Of a DNA stretch of 64,000 nucleotides, positions 42,532 to 51,063 are shown one piece after another. The position numbers and the translations under genes are program-made. The stretch covers positions 480,997 through 544,996 of the forward strand of contig JAEZGN010000023.1 in the NCBI GenBank assembly GCA_023437305.1, in the 5' to 3' direction. The notes below the pieces were generated by a model. It did not search any database and had not been told where the DNA came from. It worked only from the letters and a program-made list of their open reading frames with translations. This DNA is from Bacteroidota bacterium. Its GTDB lineage: Bacteria; Bacteroidota; Bacteroidia; Bacteroidales; Dysgonomonadaceae. How positions within the stretch are numbered: position 1 is the stretch's first letter; the number at the start of each line of letters is the position of its first letter.

Positions 42532-43194
42532 ATGGATGTAAAAATAGAACAAAGTTGGAAAGACCAATTGAAAGACGAGTTTGAAAAGGATTATTTCGTA
42601 AAGCTGACTGACTTTGTAAGAGTAGAATATAAAACCAAACAGATTTTTCCTCCGGCGAGGCTTATTTTTAATGCTTTTGAGCATACTCCGTTTGATAAAG
42701 TGAAAGTTGTTATTTTGGGACAAGATCCATATCATAACGATGGTCAGGCTCATGGGCTTTCTTTTTCTGTACCCGATGGAATACCGGCTCCGCCTTCACT
42801 TGTGAATATATTTAAGGAGATAAACCGAGACTTAGGTATCCCTGTACCCCGATCGGGAAATCTGACACGTTGGGCAAATCAGGGAGTATTACTGCTCAAC
42901 GCTACACTGACTGTTCAGGCGCATATGGCAGGCTCGCATCAGAAAAAAGGATGGGAGGCATTTACCGATGCAGCAATACATCAGTTGGCAGAAAAAAGAG
43001 AGAATCTGGTTTTTATCCTTTGGGGAGCATACGCTCAGAAGAAGGCTTCATTTATAGACCCTAACAAGCATTTGGTGCTAAGGTCTGTACATCCTTCACC
43101 CCTTTCGGCTTATAATGGATTTTTTGGCAATAGTCATTTCAGTGCAGCGAATAAATATTTGCAATCGAAAGGCATTGCACCAATCGAATGGTAG
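42532..43194 (+). CDS. ung: Uracil-DNA glycosylase, family 1
   Basis: The 220-residue enzyme has the water-activating loop GQDPYHNDGQAHGL (Asp65), the Pro-rich loop and FSVPDGIPAPPSL, the uracil-binding LLLNATLTVQ, and the minor-groove loop HPSPLSAYNGF (His187). It removes uracil from DNA to start base-excision repair. Length is typical. It is divergent from the MATE gene, and a terminator follows. Confidence 0.97.
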   Translation: MDVKIEQSWKDQLKDEFEKDYFVKLTDFVRVEYKTKQIFPPARLIFNAFEHTPFDKVKVVILGQDPYHNDGQAHGLSFSVPDGIPAPPSLVNIFKEINRDLGIPVPRSGNLTRWANQGVLLLNATLTVQAHMAGSHQKKGWEAFTDAAIHQLAEKRENLVFILWGAYAQKKASFIDPNKHLVLRSVHPSPLSAYNGFFGNSHFSAANKYLQSKGIAPIEW

Positions 43195-43227
43195 AATATA
43201 ATATATATTGATATAAAAAGTTCTAAT

Positions 43228-43262
43228 AAAAATGGCGACAATAATACATTGCCGCCATTTTT
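43228..43262. terminator. Terminator between ung and the M23 peptidase gene
   Basis: A 10-bp stem, AAAAATGGCG with CGCCATTTTT, and a 15-nt loop, ending in T's on the plus strand and, by symmetry, on the minus strand. The flanking genes converge. Confidence 0.75.
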
Positions 43263-43284
43263 TATATATGCTTGATTTATTTGC

Positions 43285-44310
43285 TTATGAAACTCTTAAT
43301 GATTTTCCGGCTCTTAATGTAGCCCTCGAAGTGATGTTGTTCAACTTACAAATCTTACCGATTGTAGTTCCATGCATCCTTGCAATTTTGCCCAGTGTGT
43401 CGCCTTTCTTGATTCGGTGGTATTTCACAGAACCCGTTGCGTATTTATTTTTTACATCGCTGCTTGATCTTGTAGTAGATGATGACGCAAGGTTTCTTAT
43501 ATCTACACCTTTACTGCTTTTTCTATAACTGTTTGGTGTTACGGTATAAGTGTCTTTGTGGCAAACCTTGTTGTCGAAATCAACAATATATATAGGATTT
43601 ATCGGATTGCCTAAAAAGCGGATTTCGAAATGCAAGTGAGAACCTGTCGAACGTCCTGTGTTTCCACCTAAAGCGATCGGGTCTCCCGATTTTACAACTT
43701 GGTCTTCTTCTACTAAGAATCTGGATAAGTGTCCGTAAACAGTTTCCAATCCATTTGGATGTCTCAAAGCGAGGTAGTAACCATATCCTCGTCTTTCGTA
43801 TTGTTTTACACGTACTTTTCCGTCGAAGGCTGCGTAAATCGTATCACCCACCTGTACCTTAAGGTCTATTCCGTAATGCATACGGCGACGGCGAGGTCCG
43901 AAATTAGAGGTAACATATCCCATGGTCGGCATTGTGAAATTGGCCAGGCTCACTTTGAATGTATCTGGAATATTCTCTATAGAACGGTATGCGTTCACAT
44001 AACGATTATTCCATATACCTCCGTAAAGATCTTCTGCTGGGATTTCATTTTCGCCAAGGATGCGTTCTTCTTGAATTTCTTTAAGTATAGAAAGGTCTCT
44101 TTTTATTTTAATTCCATCTGCATATAGATTGGAATTTGGGGTCTGTCTGCTGTGCCGTTGTTTGTACTTTAGCTCTACTCTGTCGGGTGAGGCTTCTGTT
44201 ATTTTCTTCTGGGCGAAGCCTGTCATTGGGAGGAAAAATACTGCCACTAGAGGCAATAATCTTATTCGCTTGAAGCCTTTTGTTAAAATGTTACTGCTTA
44301 TTCCTGTCAT
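43285..44310 (-). CDS. M23 metallopeptidase with C-terminal LysM domain
   Basis: The 341-residue secreted protein has a hydrophobic signal (about 18-33, ending TGFAQ). The M23 (lysostaphin-like) domain has HYGIDL (His145, Asp149) and HLHFE (His225, His227), the complete zinc and catalytic set. A C-terminal LysM domain (about 297-341, YHRIKKGDTLGKIARMHG) anchors it to peptidoglycan. It should be an active DD- or glycyl-endopeptidase that opens the wall during growth, unlike degenerate NlpD-type activators, since all zinc ligands are present. It follows ndk by 9 bp on the same strand and is likely co-transcribed. Confidence 0.92.
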   Translation of the reverse strand: MTGISSNILTKGFKRIRLLPLVAVFFLPMTGFAQKKITEASPDRVELKYKQRHSRQTPNSNLYADGIKIKRDLSILKEIQEERILGENEIPAEDLYGGIWNNRYVNAYRSIENIPDTFKVSLANFTMPTMGYVTSNFGPRRRRMHYGIDLKVQVGDTIYAAFDGKVRVKQYERRGYGYYLALRHPNGLETVYGHLSRFLVEEDQVVKSGDPIALGGNTGRSTGSHLHFEIRFLGNPINPIYIVDFDNKVCHKDTYTVTPNSYRKSSKGVDIRNLASSSTTRSSSDVKNKYATGSVKYHRIKKGDTLGKIARMHGTTIGKICKLNNITSRATLRAGKSLRVS

Positions 44311-44319
44311 AAATATAAA

Positions 44320-44781
44320 TTAAATCTCGTCACCCGCATATAAGTTAGCTAGCGTGGATTGTTTATAATCAAAAATTTCGTTGTCGTTAAAAAAGCGTTT
44401 TAGTTCTATCTTGGCAGATTCGGACGAATCTGATGCATGCACAATATTCTCCTGAGAACTAACGGAAAAATCTCCTCTAATAGTTCCCGGAGCAGCTTCC
44501 CTGCCATTGGTTACTCCAATCAGAGAGCGTACAACTTTAGTTGCATTCCTCCCTTCCCAACATTGAAGAATAACCGGACATACCTGCATGGAATCTTTTA
44601 CACGTTGGAAAAATGGCCTGTCTTTCAAGTGTGAATAATGCTCACTGAGGATAGCATCAGTCAACTGTACCATTTTCATCCCTGCTAGACGTAAACCCTT
44701 CTTTTCGAACCGAGAGATAACCTCTCCTATCAGTGCTCTTTGAACACAAGAAGGTTTTAGAATGACGAGGGTTTTTTCCAT
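44320..44781 (-). CDS. ndk: Nucleoside diphosphate kinase
   Basis: The start is set at 44781 (MEKTLVILKPSCVQRALIG), the conserved family N-terminus, removing 21 upstream residues. The 153-residue enzyme has the phospho-His in NIVHASDS (His115) and the Kpn-loop region GVTNGREAAPGTIRGDF. It balances NTP pools by transferring the gamma phosphate of ATP. A promoter fits on the minus strand: -7 TATATTTG at 44831-44824, with GTTG 20 nt upstream. It is the first gene of a pair with the M23 peptidase. Confidence 0.95.
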   Translation of the reverse strand: MEKTLVILKPSCVQRALIGEVISRFEKKGLRLAGMKMVQLTDAILSEHYSHLKDRPFFQRVKDSMQVCPVILQCWEGRNATKVVRSLIGVTNGREAAPGTIRGDFSVSSQENIVHASDSSESAKIELKRFFNDNEIFDYKQSTLANLYAGDEI

Positions 44782-45024
44782 GTGTGTACCTAAAAATAAA
44801 TAGAATTTATATGATATAGAGGTCAAATATAAAACATATTTCAATTTGTAACAACTCTGTAACGCGCCAAAAGGTAGATTTTAACAGTATTTACGCTATG
44901 TTTAAGAACATGTTTTGTTTGGGATCTCTCTAAAGAAAAGAGATGTTACGGCCTGTAGGGAGTGTAATGCATTTAACTAAATATAACTAACTTGTAAAGT
45001 TTTTTTAGATGTAGTTGTATATCT

Positions 45025-45399
45025 CTATTTCTTAAATATAAGATATACAGCAGCAATAAGAAAGACAAAGGCTAATAAATGATTCCATTTGAAAGTTTCG
45101 GTCTTGAATGCCAGTGTGCTGAACAATACGAAGACCGTAAGAGTGATGACCTCTTGTATGATTTTTAACTGCATCAGAGAGAAAGGTCCTCCATTGCCCT
45201 GAAATCCAATTCTGTTTGCAGGTACTTGAAAGCAATATTCAAAAAAAGCAATACCCCAGCTGAAAAGTATAACACCAAACAATGGAAGCGATTCGAACCA
45301 CGAATATTCTTTCATCTTTAGGTGTCCGTACCAAGCAAAAGTCATAAATATATTAGAAAATATCAATAGTATTATTGTATATACACCCGATAGGTTCAT
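45025..45399 (-). CDS. DUF486 / DMT-type small membrane protein
   Basis: The start is set at 45399 (MNLSGVYTIILLIFSN), dropping nine residues. The 124-residue protein has four hydrophobic segments and the DUF486 phrases FAWYGHLKM, SWGIAFFEYCFQVPANRIG and the hydrophilic turn NGGPFSLMQLKIIQE. DUF486 proteins are half-size members of the drug/metabolite transporter fold and probably dimerise. Substrate unknown. It is divergent from fbp. Confidence 0.85.
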   Translation of the reverse strand: MNLSGVYTIILLIFSNIFMTFAWYGHLKMKEYSWFESLPLFGVILFSWGIAFFEYCFQVPANRIGFQGNGGPFSLMQLKIIQEVITLTVFVLFSTLAFKTETFKWNHLLAFVFLIAAVYLIFKK

Positions 45400-45511
45400 C
45401 CTTTGTAGATTAAAAATTTGCAGCAAAAGTAATTATTTTTTGGAACTTTTGTTGTGAATTAATTCTTACCTTTGAAATATCCTTAAAAACAACACAATAA
45501 TTAAGATCACT

Positions 45512-46543
45512 ATGAAGAACATTGCTAGAAAAACGCTAGATGAGTTTATTATCGAGAGACAGGAAGATTTCAAATATTCGACAGGTGAACTGTCTCGCCT
45601 GTTAAATTCAATTCTTCTCGCTGCCAGAGTTGTTAGTTACAAAGTAAATAAAGCCGGTTTGGTAGATATACTGGGAGCTGTAGGCAATACGAATGTACAG
45701 GGTGAGGATCAGAAGAAACTGGACGTGTATGCCAATAATGTCTTTATACAAACACTTATCAATAGGGAGATTGTATGTGGTATTGCTTCCGAAGAAAATG
45801 ATAATTTTATTACAATAGAAGGGCTTGATGAGGGGCATAACAACAAATATGTAGTGTTGATGGATCCACTCGATGGTTCGTCTAATATTGAAGTAAATGT
45901 ATCTGTAGGTACTATTTTCTCTATATACCGCCGTATCTCTCCCATAGGCTCACCTGTTACTATGGAAGACTTCTTGCAGCCGGGAGTTAACCAGGTGGCG
46001 GCAGGGTATATTATATATGGCACATCCACCATGATTGTGTATACTACAGGTAGGGGAGTGAATGGTTTTACGCTAAATCCTGCGATCGGAAGTTTTTATC
46101 TGTCGCATCCAAATATGAGATGTGCTAAAAACGGGAATATATATTCTGTTAATGAAGGTAACTATGTGCATTTTCCGCAAGGTGTGAAAGATTATATAAA
46201 GTATTGTCAGGAAGAAAAAGAAGACCGTCCTTATACTGCCCGATATATAGGAAGCTTGGTGTCGGATTGCCACCGTAACCTAATCACAGGTGGTATTTAC
46301 TTTTATCCGTCTACACACAAAGCCCCTAAAGGCAAACTGCGGTTGTTGTACGAGTGCAATCCTATGGCATTTATCACAGAGCAAGCTGGCGGAGCTGCTA
46401 TAGATGGGCATAATAGAATATTAGAGATTCAGCCGCAGGAACTACATCAGAGAGTGCCATTCTATTGTGGAAGTTCAAACATGGTAAAAAAACTAAAAGA
46501 CTTTATTGAAAGAGCTGAAGAAAAAGAAAAAAAAGATAAATAA
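45512..46543 (+). CDS. fbp: Fructose-1,6-bisphosphatase, class I
   Basis: The 343-residue enzyme has the class I metal-site motifs ASEENDNF and MDPLDGSSNIEVNVSVGTIF, and RYIGSLVSDCHRNLITGGIY and KLRLLYECNPMAF for substrate binding. It dephosphorylates fructose-1,6-bisphosphate in gluconeogenesis. Many Bacteroides carry the larger class III enzyme instead; the class I type here is complete. An exact -7 element TACCTTTG (45467-45474) precedes the ATG. A terminator follows. Confidence 0.96.
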   Translation: MKNIARKTLDEFIIERQEDFKYSTGELSRLLNSILLAARVVSYKVNKAGLVDILGAVGNTNVQGEDQKKLDVYANNVFIQTLINREIVCGIASEENDNFITIEGLDEGHNNKYVVLMDPLDGSSNIEVNVSVGTIFSIYRRISPIGSPVTMEDFLQPGVNQVAAGYIIYGTSTMIVYTTGRGVNGFTLNPAIGSFYLSHPNMRCAKNGNIYSVNEGNYVHFPQGVKDYIKYCQEEKEDRPYTARYIGSLVSDCHRNLITGGIYFYPSTHKAPKGKLRLLYECNPMAFITEQAGGAAIDGHNRILEIQPQELHQRVPFYCGSSNMVKKLKDFIERAEEKEKKDK

Positions 46544-46586
46544 AACAAAAGCTCTCATCGTTAGCGCTATGAGAGCCTTTGTTTTT
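46543..46586 (+). terminator. Terminator after fbp
   Basis: GCTCTCAT and ATGAGAGC form the core stem, extended by AAAACAAAA with TTTGTTTT across a one-base bulge; T-rich 3' end. Confidence 0.75.
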
Positions 46587-46607
46587 AACTAACTTTGTCT
46601 CTCGAAT

Positions 46608-47156
46608 ATGGAGCTTAGTTATACATTGTCTACAAATGACTATTTAGAGTTGCAACTTTATAATTTGTCTCACAACAGCGGTTATAAAAAGCAGCGAAAA
46701 TGGGATCGTTATCGGTTGCCGGGGTTATCTCTTTTGTTTGGTGCTATCCTGTTGTTTGACGGAATGAACGATATTCTGGCTTATGTCTTTATAGCATCAT
46801 CACTTTTGTTTTTTATGTTTTATCAACGCTGGTCGGCGTGGATGTATAAGCGTATGAGTAAGCGAAAGGTAATAGAGAGTATGAAAGGAGAATCTCTTTA
46901 CGAAATAAAACTTTTGCTGGGGAATGATGTTATAGAAGTCGACAGTAAGCGAGGTCATAATTTTTTTAATGTACATGATATAAAATCCATCATTGAAATA
47001 GAGCGATATTTTTTTCTGATGATGAATCAATATGTTTATATCATTATTCCCAAAGATCAGATTGTTAACAAGGAACAACTGGCAGACGTTTTCGAAGGAT
47101 ATAGGAATACTAAAGGGATTCCACTTATACACGAATTGGAGTGGGAATGGAAGTAA
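46608..47156 (+). CDS. YcxB-like membrane protein
   Basis: The 182-residue protein has two adjacent membrane segments (about 39-75, RLPGLSLLFGAILLFDGM and IASSLLFFMFY) and a C-terminal soluble domain of alternating strands (EIKLLLGNDVIEVDSKRG, SIIEIERYFFLMMNQYVYIIIPKDQI). This is the layout of YcxB-like proteins, whose C-terminal part is PH-like. Function unknown. A TAACTTTG hexamer-like -7 element ends only 10 nt before the ATG, so the leader, if this is the promoter, would be very short. Confidence 0.75.
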   Translation: MELSYTLSTNDYLELQLYNLSHNSGYKKQRKWDRYRLPGLSLLFGAILLFDGMNDILAYVFIASSLLFFMFYQRWSAWMYKRMSKRKVIESMKGESLYEIKLLLGNDVIEVDSKRGHNFFNVHDIKSIIEIERYFFLMMNQYVYIIIPKDQIVNKEQLADVFEGYRNTKGIPLIHELEWEWK

Positions 47157-47300
47157 ATATTTTTTAGCTTATTTCACATTAGGCGAGATGTTTCTTGCTT
47201 GAAATGTAAAGTAGAGATTGCAAATTTTATTATATTTGCTCGATTTTATAAAAAGGGTTCGTCCTTACTTCGTATTGGATAAAAAAAATCATTATATATT

Positions 47301-48311
47301 ATGGATTTAATTAAAGAGATAGTAGAAAGAGCAAAAGCGAACAAACAGCGTATCGTATTGCCGGAAGGAACAGAAGAAAGGACTATAAAAGCAGCAGATC
47401 AGTTGCTTGGTGATGGTGTTGCCGACATTATCCTTATAGGAAATGTAAAAGAAGTAAAAGAATTGGCAGCCGGTCTTAATCTGAAAAATATAGATAAAGC
47501 AACCATTCTTGATCCGAAGGATTATGAGAAGAAAGAGGTTTATACAAATCTTCTTTTTGAGTTGAGAAAATCGAAAGGCTTGACTATCGAACAGGCAGCA
47601 AAACTTGCTGAAAATCCGCTATATATTGGTTGCCTTATGATCAAAAACGGTGATGCCGACGGCGAAATTGCCGGAGCCGAAAACACAACAGGTGATGTGC
47701 TTCGTCCTGCATTGCAAATTATAAAAACAGCACCCGGAATCAGTGTGGTATCAGGTGCTTTTTTAATGTTTACTACTCAGAAGCAATATGGCAAAGACGG
47801 ACTGCTGCTTTTTGCAGATTGCGCTGTTACTCCCGATCCTACGGCCTCTCAGTTGGCCGAAATAGCTGTTGCTACAGGGCAAACTGCACGAGCGTTGGTT
47901 GGGGAAGAACCTCAGGTGGCAATTCTAAGTTTCTCGACAAAAGGAAGCGCTAAAAGCCCATTAGTAGATAAGGTGATTGAGGCTACACAATTGGCTCAGA
48001 AGATTGATCCTACAATGAAAATCGATGGTGAGTTGCAAGCAGATGCGGCACTTGTGCCTGCAGTGGGTAAGCAAAAAGCACCGGAGAGTGGCGTTGCCGG
48101 ACATGCAAATGTACTCGTGTTCCCTTCATTAGAGGTAGGGAACATTGCTTACAAACTTGTACAACGTTTGGGTAATGCCGAGGCTGTGGGTCCTATCCTG
48201 CAAGGAATGGCTGCACCGGTAAACGACTTGTCGCGAGGTTGCTCGGTAAGTGACATATATAATATGGTGGCTATTGCCGCTAATCAGGCTATTGCCGCAA
48301 AGAAAAAGTAA
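47301..48311 (+). CDS. pta: Phosphate acetyltransferase
   Basis: The 336-residue short-form enzyme (no DRTGG/BioD-like N-terminal domain) has IVLPEGTEERT at the start, GAENTTGDVLRPALQ, VSGAFLMF, SFSTKGSAKSPLVDK, KIDGELQADAAL and the C-terminal HANVLVFPSLEVGNIAYKL. It converts acetyl-CoA and phosphate to acetyl phosphate. It is the first gene of a three-gene unit ending in ackA. An exact -7 TATATTTG (47231-47238) lies about 60 nt before the ATG. Confidence 0.96.
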   Translation: MDLIKEIVERAKANKQRIVLPEGTEERTIKAADQLLGDGVADIILIGNVKEVKELAAGLNLKNIDKATILDPKDYEKKEVYTNLLFELRKSKGLTIEQAAKLAENPLYIGCLMIKNGDADGEIAGAENTTGDVLRPALQIIKTAPGISVVSGAFLMFTTQKQYGKDGLLLFADCAVTPDPTASQLAEIAVATGQTARALVGEEPQVAILSFSTKGSAKSPLVDKVIEATQLAQKIDPTMKIDGELQADAALVPAVGKQKAPESGVAGHANVLVFPSLEVGNIAYKLVQRLGNAEAVGPILQGMAAPVNDLSRGCSVSDIYNMVAIAANQAIAAKKK

Positions 48312-48419
48312 AATAGTTATAAATAGCTTTGAGAATTGAAGGTTGGTGCGAACAATCATTCGATTCGTTCTTCCGACCTACTCATAGTTTATAACTCTAA
48401 ATTTTTAATTAAAATATTT

Positions 48420-49385
48420 ATGGCAGAAATCATAGAACCTATTGAGGAGTATGGGTTAAGCTCAAAAAATAAGAAGAGGTCCCTTTTCTCTAAAATCGGG
48501 GTTGTAGGCTGCGGTCGTGATGGACGGCATATTGTGAGCCTTACAGCACTATCGGGTATCGAGGTTACTTTTGTGGAAGTGTCGGAAGATAGGATACAAT
48601 TGGCCTTGAAGGATATAGAGCACGGGTTGGATACAAAAATAGAGAACTGGGGATTGACTCAAGGGGAAAAGCGTTCTACCATGGGACGTATCAAAGGAAC
48701 CCTTGATTATCAAGATCTGCAAGATTGCGATTTCGTGATCGAATGTATCCGTTACGATATGGATGGCGGACGTAGCACTGATCTGAGGAAAGAAGTTTTC
48801 CGCAATCTGGAACAAGTCTTGTCGCCTGATGCTATTATCGCTACAAATGCAACTACAGTCATTATAAGTGAACTTGCTGCTGATCTGAAGTATAAATCTC
48901 GTTGTATCAGTCTGCATTTTCCTGTATCACATACAGACGCTCGTCTGTTAGAGATTGTAAGAGGAACATTTACGTCCGAAGAAGCAGTGCACAAGGTGTA
49001 TCACTTTGCTCACATGATCAAGCATACTGCTATACAGGTGCACGAAAGTAGCGGGCTTGTAAGTTTTCGTATGATGATAACAATGCTAAATGAAGCATGT
49101 CAGATATGGATGGAGAATGTCGCTTCTATAGAAGATATAGATAAAGAGTTTACAATCATATTCGGACAACGGTTTGGTATTTTCCAACTGGCAGACATCC
49201 TAGGTATCGAAAAACTGGTAATGCTTATGGAGGATATGTTCGATGAGTATGGCGATAAGAAATATAAGGCTAGTCCGGTATTGTGGAAGTTGTTCAGATC
49301 AAAACAACTTGGCGTATCTACCAAACGAGGTTTTTATATTTACGACGATGCAGGGAAAATAATAGGACCAAACGATTTAATTTAA
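48420..49385 (+). CDS. 3-Hydroxyacyl-CoA dehydrogenase-like protein between pta and ackA
   Basis: The start is set at 48420 (MAEIIEPIEEYG); the longer frame begins with TTG. The 321-residue protein has an NAD-binding fold with GCGRDG (30-35) and Glu at the end of strand 2 (TFVEVSEDR). NATTVIISELA corresponds to the SNTSSLSITELA region of 3-hydroxybutyryl-CoA dehydrogenases. The catalytic His is at 166 in LHFPVSHTD, where typical enzymes have HFFNPVP. The C-terminal domain is well kept (EYGDKKYKASPVLWKLF...TKRGFYIYD). NAD binding and fold are well supported; the changed active-site loop leaves the substrate uncertain. It lies 108 bp after pta and 4 bp before ackA. Confidence 0.8.
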   Translation: MAEIIEPIEEYGLSSKNKKRSLFSKIGVVGCGRDGRHIVSLTALSGIEVTFVEVSEDRIQLALKDIEHGLDTKIENWGLTQGEKRSTMGRIKGTLDYQDLQDCDFVIECIRYDMDGGRSTDLRKEVFRNLEQVLSPDAIIATNATTVIISELAADLKYKSRCISLHFPVSHTDARLLEIVRGTFTSEEAVHKVYHFAHMIKHTAIQVHESSGLVSFRMMITMLNEACQIWMENVASIEDIDKEFTIIFGQRFGIFQLADILGIEKLVMLMEDMFDEYGDKKYKASPVLWKLFRSKQLGVSTKRGFYIYDDAGKIIGPNDLI

Positions 49386-49389
49386 AGAC

Positions 49390-50589
49390 ATGAAGATATT
49401 AGTATTGAACTGTGGAAGTTCTTCTATAAAATATAAGCTTTTCGATATGGAAAGCAAGGCTGTGATTGCACAGGGAGGAGTCGAAAAAATCGGTTTGAAA
49501 GGTTCTTTCCTTAAGTTTCCGCTACCTAATGGAGATAAAGTAGTTCTTGAAGGTGAAATTCTAGAGCATCAGGCCGGAATAGAATATATATTGGGTGTTT
49601 TGACAAGCTCTAAGTATGGCGTGTTAGGCTCTTTGGATGAGATAGACGCTGTTGGTCATCGTGTGGTTCACGGTGGAGAGGAGTTTAATAGTAGTGTATT
49701 TATTACCGATGAGGTGATAAAGAAAATGGAAGAATGCATAGAGCTTGCTCCACTGCACAATCCACCTAATCTTGCAGGTATCTATGCCGTGAGAGAATTG
49801 ATGGGAAATATCCCGCAGGTAGGGGTTTTTGATACGGCTTACCATCAGACAATGCCGGCAAAATCATATATGTATGGACTCCCATATTCATTATACGAAA
49901 AATATGGTATCAGACGTTACGGTTTTCACGGAACAAGTCACAGATATGTTTCGCGCAAAGGGTGTGATTTGTTAGGTGTTCCGTACGAAAAACAACGTAT
50001 TATTACGGCTCATATAGGCAATGGCGGCTCTTTGGCTGCTATCTATGGCGGAAAATCGGTAGATACATCAATGGGTATGACTCCTGTTGAAGGTCTGTTG
50101 ATGGGTACTCGTTCGGGCGATGTCGATGCCGGTATCATATCTTTCATTATGGAGAAGGAGAACATCGGTACACAAGCTATTTCTACTCTTGTAAATAAGC
50201 ATAGCGGTCTATTAGGTGTATCGGGAGTTTCGTCTGATATGCGAGAGTTACGTGCCGCTATGGAAGAGGGTAACGAAAGAGCTATATTAGCTTTCGATAT
50301 GTTTGTACACCGTATAAAGAAATATGTGGGTGCTTATGCAGCCGTTCTGGGTGGTGTAGATATTCTTATGTTTACAGGGGGGATAGGCGAAAATGCCATT
50401 GCTGTTCGTGAACAAGTATGTAAGGATATGGAGTATATGGGAATAAAACTTGACGTAGAGAAGAATGCCAAAATACAAGGAGAAGAGGCTGTTGTTAGTG
50501 CACCAGACTCTAAAGTGATCGTTATGGTTGTTCCTACCGATGAAGAATATATGATAGCCTCGGATACAATGGAGATTGTTAATAGATAA
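49390..50589 (+). CDS. ackA: Acetate kinase
   Basis: The 399-residue ASKHA-fold kinase begins VLNCGSSSIKYKLF (phosphate-1 motif). It contains VGHRVVHGGEEF (Arg and His of the active site), FDTAYHQTMP, RRYGFHGTSHRYV, HIGNGGSLAA, TPVEGLLMGTRSGDVDAG and FTGGIGENA. It makes ATP and acetate from acetyl phosphate. Start is 4 bp after the stop of the dehydrogenase-like gene, so translational coupling is likely. A strong terminator follows 26 bp after the stop. Confidence 0.97.
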   Translation: MKILVLNCGSSSIKYKLFDMESKAVIAQGGVEKIGLKGSFLKFPLPNGDKVVLEGEILEHQAGIEYILGVLTSSKYGVLGSLDEIDAVGHRVVHGGEEFNSSVFITDEVIKKMEECIELAPLHNPPNLAGIYAVRELMGNIPQVGVFDTAYHQTMPAKSYMYGLPYSLYEKYGIRRYGFHGTSHRYVSRKGCDLLGVPYEKQRIITAHIGNGGSLAAIYGGKSVDTSMGMTPVEGLLMGTRSGDVDAGIISFIMEKENIGTQAISTLVNKHSGLLGVSGVSSDMRELRAAMEEGNERAILAFDMFVHRIKKYVGAYAAVLGGVDILMFTGGIGENAIAVREQVCKDMEYMGIKLDVEKNAKIQGEEAVVSAPDSKVIVMVVPTDEEYMIASDTMEIVNR

Positions 50590-50615
50590 GCTTTTATAGG
50601 TATATTTATATATGT

Positions 50616-50645
50616 AAAAAACGGCACAATATTGTGTCGTTTTTT
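50616..50645 (+). terminator. Terminator after ackA
   Basis: A 15-bp near-perfect hairpin (AAAAAACGGCACAAT with ATTGTGTCGTTTTTT, one G-U pair) ending in T6. It ends the pta-ackA unit. Confidence 0.82.
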
Positions 50646-50742
50646 GTTTCTTTATAATACACAAGATTCTTTAACAAATTCATTAACAATTTGTAGTTCA
50701 CAGTTAAACAAAATTAAACACAGGAAAAATCATAGCCTATTA

Positions 50743-50774
50743 TTTGGAAGATTCCTCAGGGGGATTTACCTTTG
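50743..50774 (+). promoter_or_regulatory. Consensus promoter with no downstream gene
   Basis: TTTG (50743-50746), 20 nt, TACCTTTG (50767-50774): an exact match to the Bacteroidetes -33/-7 consensus and spacing. The next protein gene starts 290 bp later, beyond an intrinsic terminator. Confidence 0.65.
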
Positions 50775-50780
50775 TAATGT

Positions 50781-50850
50781 GTTTTTCATAGTATTAGATT
50801 TAAGGTTAACAATGAAGATTGGTTGTCGGGACGACAACCTTTTCTTTTTT
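50781..50850 (+). ncRNA. Candidate small RNA of about 70 nt
   Basis: The predicted transcript runs from about 7 nt after the -7 element to a strong intrinsic terminator: GGTTGTCG, GGA loop, CGACAACC, then TTTTCTTTTTT (50821-50850). The body before the terminator (about 50781-50820) is AT-rich and unstructured, which would suit base-pairing. It lies in the 474-bp gap between ackA and a lipoprotein gene. No known RNA family is recognised. The rest of the gap (50851-51063) shows nothing I can support. Confidence 0.5.
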
Positions 50851-51063
50851 ATATAGGTTTGAAATCTAGTAGCTTGAAACATCCTAAAGAAAAACACTCC
50901 ACAGAATCTATTTTATATATCTTTTCGTATTCATCTTACATTATTATATATTACTTTTATTTCATAACATGGAGATAAGAAAGTAATAAGAGTAATATAA
51001 GCTAGAAGCTATACCTGATTTATCCTTTTCTATATACATTTTCATTGCATAAAATAGTATAAA

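Noticed and set aside
48336..48419. Upstream extension of the dehydrogenase-like gene
   Set aside because: Starts at TTG in intergenic-looking sequence; the ATG at 48420 gives a normal N-terminus.
50632..50856. 74-codon plus-strand frame over the region downstream of ackA
   Set aside because: It begins inside the ackA terminator and runs through the sRNA promoter and terminator; no signal or family features.
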